Below, piece after piece: positions 59,908-64,000 of a DNA stretch of 64,000 nucleotides (within the stretch, counting starts at the first letter, position 1; each line of letters starts with the position of its first letter). A model generated the notes under the pieces. It was not told where the DNA came from and did not search any database. It worked only from the letters and a program-made list of their open reading frames with translations. This DNA is from Arthrobacter sp. Soil764 (lineage in GTDB: Bacteria > Actinomycetota > Actinomycetes > Actinomycetales > Micrococcaceae): positions 161,927 through 225,926 of the forward strand of contig NZ_LMSI01000002.1 of NCBI RefSeq assembly GCF_001428075.1, written 5' to 3'. The translations under genes and the position numbers were made by a program.

Positions 59908-61098
59908 ATGAGTCTTTCCGAGCATCAGGCCGCTGCCCTCTCACCCGAGACCGTGGTGGTGGCGGCAGGGCGTCCGCCGCGGGAAAGGGACCAGCCGGTC
60001 AATCCTCCCATTACCCTTTCCTCCACCTACTTCGGCACCGGCCCCCTGGGGGACGGGGACCGGGGTTACGGCCGCTACTCCAACCCCACCTGGGATCCCT
60101 TCGAGGAGGCGCTGGGCCAGCTTGAAGGATCCGCTCTTCCCGGCCTGCTATACGCGTCGGGGCTGGCTGCGGTCAGTTCCGCGCTGTCCCTGATACCTGC
60201 CGGCGGCGTGCTGGTCATGCCCAACCACAGCTATTCCGGCTCGCTGGTGATGGCCTCGGAACTCGCCGAAAAGGGCTTCATCGAACTCCGGACCGTTGAC
60301 ATTGCCGACACCGATGCGGTGAAGGACGCCCTGGCACCGAACGGCCCGTCGTCGAAAGCCGCGGCCATGCTGTGGCTGGAAAGCCCCACCAATCCCATGC
60401 TGGGAATCGCTGACATGGCCGCCGTCGCGGAGGCCGCACATGCGGCCGGCGCGATCGTGGTCACGGACAACACCTTCTCCACGCCCCTGGTGCAGCAGCC
60501 CCTGCTGCTTGGCTCCGACGTCGTCCTTCACTCGGTGACGAAGTACCTTGCCGGGCACTCCGACGTCGTCCTCGGTGCGCTGGTCACCGCCAACCCGGAC
60601 ATCCGCTCCGCGCTGCTCCACCACCGCATCATTCACGGCGCCATCGCCGGTCCCTTTGAGGCATGGCTCGCGCTGCGGGGACTGCGGACCCTGGCGCTGC
60701 GCGTGGAGCGGTCCCAGGAGTCTGCGATGGTCCTGGCGGAACGTCTCGCCGCGCACCCCGCCATCGAATCCATCCGGTTCCCGGGGCTGGATACCGATCC
60801 GGGCCACGCCCGGGCCAAAGCGCAGATGAAGGGGTTCGGCTCCATCATCTGCATCCAGGTGGCACCCGCGGCGGGCCTGGGCGGCGCCGACGCCGCGGAC
60901 AAACTGGTGCAGGCGCTGGATCTCTGGCTCCCTGCCACGTCCCTGGGCGGGGTGGAGTCCCTGATCGAACGCCGGCGCCGGCACTCAGCCGAACCCGCCA
61001 GCGTGCCGGAGAACCTGGTCCGGCTCAGCGTCGGCGTGGAAAACGTCGAGGACCTCTGGGCCGACCTGAAACAGGCGCTGGACACACTGGAGGGCTAG
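59908..61098 (+). CDS. PLP-dependent Cys/Met metabolism enzyme
   Basis: 396 residues of the cystathionine gamma-synthase/lyase family. Substrate loop ITLSSTYFG and YGRYSNPTWDPFEEALGQLEG precede the cofactor site; the PLP Lys is in VLHSVTKYLAGHSDVVLG (residue about 211). The aromatic stacking Tyr and the Arg of RRRRHSAEP are present. Members make or split cystathionine or homocysteine; which one acts here is unclear, because the family is highly similar. ATG 59908 lacks a ribosome-binding site and may be near-leaderless. Confidence 0.92.
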   Translation: MSLSEHQAAALSPETVVVAAGRPPRERDQPVNPPITLSSTYFGTGPLGDGDRGYGRYSNPTWDPFEEALGQLEGSALPGLLYASGLAAVSSALSLIPAGGVLVMPNHSYSGSLVMASELAEKGFIELRTVDIADTDAVKDALAPNGPSSKAAAMLWLESPTNPMLGIADMAAVAEAAHAAGAIVVTDNTFSTPLVQQPLLLGSDVVLHSVTKYLAGHSDVVLGALVTANPDIRSALLHHRIIHGAIAGPFEAWLALRGLRTLALRVERSQESAMVLAERLAAHPAIESIRFPGLDTDPGHARAKAQMKGFGSIICIQVAPAAGLGGADAADKLVQALDLWLPATSLGGVESLIERRRRHSAEPASVPENLVRLSVGVENVEDLWADLKQALDTLEG

Positions 61099-61107
61099 GC
61101 TGGGCTT

Positions 61108-61461
61108 GTGGACGGTCGAATAATCATCGCGTACGTAGAGCAGGCAGTGTTCTTCATCCTTGGCCTGGTGGCACTGGGGCTTGAACTGTGGGCGTTCGTC
61201 GACTGCGCCCGGCACCGGGCCAACGCGTTCGAAGCCACGGGCAAGCGGACCAAGACCTTCTGGCTTGCCCTGACCGGTGGCGCGCTGCTGGTGGGCATCA
61301 TCTCGCTGTTCGGCGCCGGCGGCGGCATCATCAGCACCCTCGGCCTCTTCGGGCTCGCCGCGGTGGTGGCGGCCTCCGTCTACCTGGCCGATGTCCGTCC
61401 CGCAGTAAAGGACGCGGGCCGCGGCGGCAGCCGCAACATGGGCCCCTACGGCCCCTGGTGA
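61108..61461 (+). CDS. DUF2516 membrane protein
   Basis: 117 residues from GTG 61108. Three hydrophobic segments (YVEQAVFFILGLVALGLELWAFV, FWLALTGGALLVGIISLFG, STLGLFGLAAVVAASVYLA) and a DCARHRANAFEATGKRTKTFW loop match the DUF2516 family of actinobacteria. The tail is Gly/Arg-rich. It follows the PLP enzyme by 9 bases. Function unknown. Confidence 0.85.
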   Translation: MDGRIIIAYVEQAVFFILGLVALGLELWAFVDCARHRANAFEATGKRTKTFWLALTGGALLVGIISLFGAGGGIISTLGLFGLAAVVAASVYLADVRPAVKDAGRGGSRNMGPYGPW

Positions 61462-61479
61462 TCAGCGCTTAACCCGGCC

Positions 61480-62325
61480 CTAACCCAGCGGGGCCACCGC
61501 TTGCCAATCCACCGTCAGCTCGCCCAGTCGCCACCTGGCCGGTCCGTCCTGGAGCGGCCACCCGGCGTCGCGCAGGCTTCGGCACATACCCACCCAGCGC
61601 TGCCTGTTGCCAAACGAGGCAAGCGGCGCGCTCCCCAGCCACGCCCGGTCCATCGCCTGCATGAAGGCATGAACCGGTTCGCCCGGGACGTTGCGGTGGA
61701 TCAAGGCCTTGGGAAGCCGTTCGGCCACGTCCGAGGGCAGGTCGAAACTGCCGAAACGGACAGAGATGCTCAAGGACAACGGGCGGTGTTGGTCAAGGGT
61801 CACCCAGGTCACGCGCCGCCCAATCTCGTCGCACGTGCCGTCAACGAAGATGCCGTCCGGCGACAACTTGTCCTGCACCAGCCGCCAGATGCCCTGGACA
61901 TCGGCTTCCTCGTACTGCCGGAGGACATTGAAGGCGCGGACCAGGACTGGACGCCCGGGAATGGGCAGTTCGAAGCCGCCCACGTGGAAGGTCAGCCCGG
62001 GCCGCTGCAGGGGAAGCGCGGCGCGGACGCGCTCGGGTTCAATCTCAATCCCGCAGACCCGTACGTCCGGCCGGACGGCAGCGAGCCTTTCATAAAGTTC
62101 GACGGCGGTGGCTGGGGTTGCGCCGTAGCCCAGATCGACGACGAGGGGGTCCGCCCCGGACCGCAGGCGCCAGGCCTGCGGTCCGGTCAGCCAGCGGTCC
62201 ACCCGGCGCATCCGGTTGGGATTGGTGGTGCCGCGGGTTACGTTGCCCACCGGGCGGCCCTGCCGGGTGCCGGAGGTCCTGCCGGAAAGTTGCGGGGCGT
62301 TCACCCGTTCAGCCTTTTGAACCAC
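61480..62325 (-). CDS. Class I SAM-dependent methyltransferase
   Basis: 281 residues from GTG 62325. Motif I is [21 protein letters not shown], with the acidic residue in [11 protein letters not shown] as motif II end. [38 protein letters not shown] corresponds to motifs III and IV. The substrate is not known. It is divergent from gpmA with a 98-base gap. Confidence 0.82.
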   Translation of the reverse strand: MVQKAERVNAPQLSGRTSGTRQGRPVGNVTRGTTNPNRMRRVDRWLTGPQAWRLRSGADPLVVDLGYGATPATAVELYERLAAVRPDVRVCGIEIEPERVRAALPLQRPGLTFHVGGFELPIPGRPVLVRAFNVLRQYEEADVQGIWRLVQDKLSPDGIFVDGTCDEIGRRVTWVTLDQHRPLSLSISVRFGSFDLPSDVAERLPKALIHRNVPGEPVHAFMQAMDRAWLGSAPLASFGNRQRWVGMCRSLRDAGWPLQDGPARWRLGELTVDWQAVAPLG

Positions 62326-62423
62326 CGCACAACCCTATCCCCGCCGTTCGGGGAGGCGGGCGCATGGCAGTCGGCCTTGTAACGCTGGGCGGGCGGCAAC
62401 ACTGCTCGGCTAGGATGAAAATC

Positions 62424-63170
62424 ATGACTTACAAGCTGATTCTGCTGCGCCACGGCCACAGCGAATGGAACGCCAAGAACCTGTTCACCGGCTGGGTGGA
62501 CGTCGACCTGAACGACCAGGGCCGCGCGGAAGCAGCGCGTGGCGGTGAGCTGCTGGTGGAGAACAACATTCTCCCGGACGTGCTCTACACCTCCCTGCTG
62601 AAGCGGGCCATCAACACCGCGAACATCGCCCTGGACAAGGCGGACCGCGGCTGGATCCCGGTCAAGCGCGACTGGCGCCTCAACGAACGCCACTACGGCG
62701 CGCTGCAGGGCAAGGACAAGGCCCAGACCCTCGCCGAGTACGGCGAAGAGCAGTTCATGGAATGGCGCCGTTCCTATGACACCCCGCCGCCGCCCCTGGA
62801 CGACGACTCCGAGTTCTCCCAGGCGCACGACCTCCGCTATGCAGACCTCGGCGACGCCCTTCCCCGCACCGAATGCCTGAAGGATGTCCTGGTCCGCCTC
62901 CTGCCCTACTGGGAATCGGACATCAAGGAAGACCTCAAGGCCGGCAAGACGGTCCTGGTCACCGCGCACGGCAACTCGCTGCGCGCCCTGGTCAAGCACC
63001 TTGACGGCATCAGCGACGAAGCCATCGCAGGCCTGAACATCCCCACCGGCATCCCGCTGGTCTACGAACTGGACGAGGACTTCCAGCCGGTCAAGCCTGG
63101 CGGAACCTACCTCGACCCCGAGGCCGCCGAAGAGGCAATCCTGGCCGTCGCCAACCAGGGCAAGAAATAA
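62424..63170 (+). CDS. gpmA: 2,3-bisphosphoglycerate-dependent phosphoglycerate mutase
   Basis: 248 residues. The catalytic His is in [20 protein letters not shown] and the second in [28 protein letters not shown] and [15 protein letters not shown] are family hallmarks. It interconverts 3- and 2-phosphoglycerate in glycolysis and gluconeogenesis. ATG 62424 has AGGA 8 bases upstream; an in-frame ATG at 62415 is possible. A strong hairpin follows, and phoU is convergent. Confidence 0.97.
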   Translation: MTYKLILLRHGHSEWNAKNLFTGWVDVDLNDQGRAEAARGGELLVENNILPDVLYTSLLKRAINTANIALDKADRGWIPVKRDWRLNERHYGALQGKDKAQTLAEYGEEQFMEWRRSYDTPPPPLDDDSEFSQAHDLRYADLGDALPRTECLKDVLVRLLPYWESDIKEDLKAGKTVLVTAHGNSLRALVKHLDGISDEAIAGLNIPTGIPLVYELDEDFQPVKPGGTYLDPEAAEEAILAVANQGKK

Positions 63171-63183
63171 GGCATTAACGCGT

Positions 63184-63225
63184 ACGACGGCGGGCTGGTC
63201 ACCTCAGTGGCCAGCCCGCCGTCGT
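63184..63225. terminator. Bidirectional terminator between gpmA and phoU
   Basis: A perfect 15-bp stem (ACGACGGCGGGCTGG and complement) around a 12-base loop separates the two convergent genes. Tails are weak (CTATCC on plus). Confidence 0.75.
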
Positions 63226-63244
63226 CTATCCGCTCTTTGTGTGG

Positions 63245-63907
63245 TCAGCTGTGCTCAGTGGCGTTCGGCTGCCACGCACCCGTGACCAGGTAGGTCACCT
63301 TCTGGGCTACGGAGACGCCGTGGTCGGCGAAGCGCTCGAAGTAGCGGCTGGCAAGGGCCACGTCCACGGTGGTGGCGGGGGATTCGTTCCACTCAGGGGC
63401 GGCGATGGCCTTGAAGACGCTCAAGTGCAGGTCGTTGATGGCCGTGTTGGCCTTGAGAATATCCCTGGCCACCTCCAGGTCGCGGCTCTCCAGCAGGACC
63501 GTCAGCTTGTCGGCGATCTCCTGGTCGAGTTCAGCCATTCGGTTGAAGGTCTCCGTCATGGACGCCGGAATCACCGTGGACGGGTACCGCAGGCGGGCCA
63601 GCTGGGCGATGTGGCGGGCCAGGTCACCCATCCGCTCGAGGGATGCGCTCATCCGGAGCGAACCGACGATCATGCGCAGGTCGCTGGCAACAGGGCCCTG
63701 CAGCGCCAGAATGTCGATGGCCCGCTCGTCAAGGCTGTTCTGCAGGAAGTCGATGCGCGCGTCCGCGGCGATGACATCCTGCGCGAGGTCAACGTCCGCT
63801 ACCTGGAATGAGGTAGTGGCCTTGTTGATCGCTTCGCTGACCAGCCGGGAGATCTCCACCAGCTGGTCACCGACCTGGGTGAGCTCTTCCTGAAAAACCT
63901 TACGCAC
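63245..63907 (-). CDS. phoU: Phosphate transport regulator PhoU
   Basis: 220 residues from GTG 63907, chosen because AAAGGA lies 7 bases upstream and the family begins V/MRKVFQEELTQVGDQLVEIS; an ATG 21 codons earlier gives an atypical leader. Two three-helix bundles with the metal-binding E/DxxxD patterns (ASLERMGDLARHIAQLA; RYFERFADHGVSVAQKV). PhoU links the Pst phosphate transporter to the PhoR/SenX3 kinase. Upstream bases 63908-64000 contain its ribosome-binding site and leader only. Confidence 0.95.
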   Translation of the reverse strand: MRKVFQEELTQVGDQLVEISRLVSEAINKATTSFQVADVDLAQDVIAADARIDFLQNSLDERAIDILALQGPVASDLRMIVGSLRMSASLERMGDLARHIAQLARLRYPSTVIPASMTETFNRMAELDQEIADKLTVLLESRDLEVARDILKANTAINDLHLSVFKAIAAPEWNESPATTVDVALASRYFERFADHGVSVAQKVTYLVTGAWQPNATEHS

Positions 63908-64000
63908 GTAGGCGTCCTTTCCTTGGAACTCCCGCCGGCCGCTCCAGGGCAGCAGGAATCGTGTCGCCATGAGGCGCTCTGATCACCAACTCTGTCACCG

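Overview
The window is high-GC, gene-dense DNA from an actinobacterium, most likely an Arthrobacter-type member of the Micrococcaceae. This is inferred from a DUF222-type HNH nuclease, a GTP-dependent PEP carboxykinase, a RecQ with a phosphoribosyltransferase-like tail, a proteasome activator ending GQYL, a c-di-AMP riboswitch in front of a cell-wall enzyme, and many GTG/TTG starts with 4-base stop/start overlaps. No phage, CRISPR array or intact insertion sequence is visible. It reads as ordinary chromosome with a few accessory patches.

Layout. 1-640: tail of an HNH nuclease gene broken by an in-frame 204-bp partial duplication. 827-3375: tight three-gene unit (dehydrogenase without zinc ligands, degenerate pterin synthase homologue, glycosyltransferase). 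3372-6635: tadA, a PAP2 phosphatase, upp, a VOC protein, and a secreted transglycosylase-like protein behind a c-di-AMP riboswitch. 6991-9220: OmpR-type two-component system. 9221-11365: an orphan winged-helix regulator between two gene-poor stretches, one holding a long nested palindrome. 11366-13905: a SixA-like phosphatase, a LysR regulator and an EamA exporter. 13776-17886: operon with a palindromic operator, a pseudo-ATPase, YhgE/Pip, TetR and a membrane protein. 17896-25361: a flavin disulfide reductase, tRNA-Arg, pckG with a Crp-type site, nsrR-hmp with two palindromes, and a phosphohexomutase. 25502-34319: recQ, an MFS pump, tRNA-Ser, a GNAT, a prolyl oligopeptidase and a large FAD protein. 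34460-38983: a 1507-residue secreted nuclease/5'-nucleotidase. 39404-44900: a second tRNA-Ser, a quinone oxidoreductase and a PadR-ABC exporter operon with repeated operator motifs. 45018-50141: DUF1540 protein, cstA-ybdD, bpa, aldo/keto reductase. 50306-56270: uncharacterised genes, a type II NADH dehydrogenase, a polysaccharide deacetylase and tRNA-Thr. 56375-63907: tmk-holB-peptidase operon, a Cys/Met-metabolism PLP enzyme, DUF2516, a methyltransferase, gpmA and phoU.

Functional themes are central carbon supply (pckG, gpmA, cstA, phosphohexomutase), nitric-oxide defence (nsrR-hmp), envelope upkeep (transglycosylase under c-di-AMP control, deacetylase, PAP2), nucleotide and phosphate scavenging (ExeM-like nuclease/nucleotidase, upp, phoU) and proteasome activation (bpa). 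The least explained items are the pterin-type trio, the nested GGCGCC palindrome, the YhgE operon with its dead ATPase, and the receiver-less winged-helix regulator.
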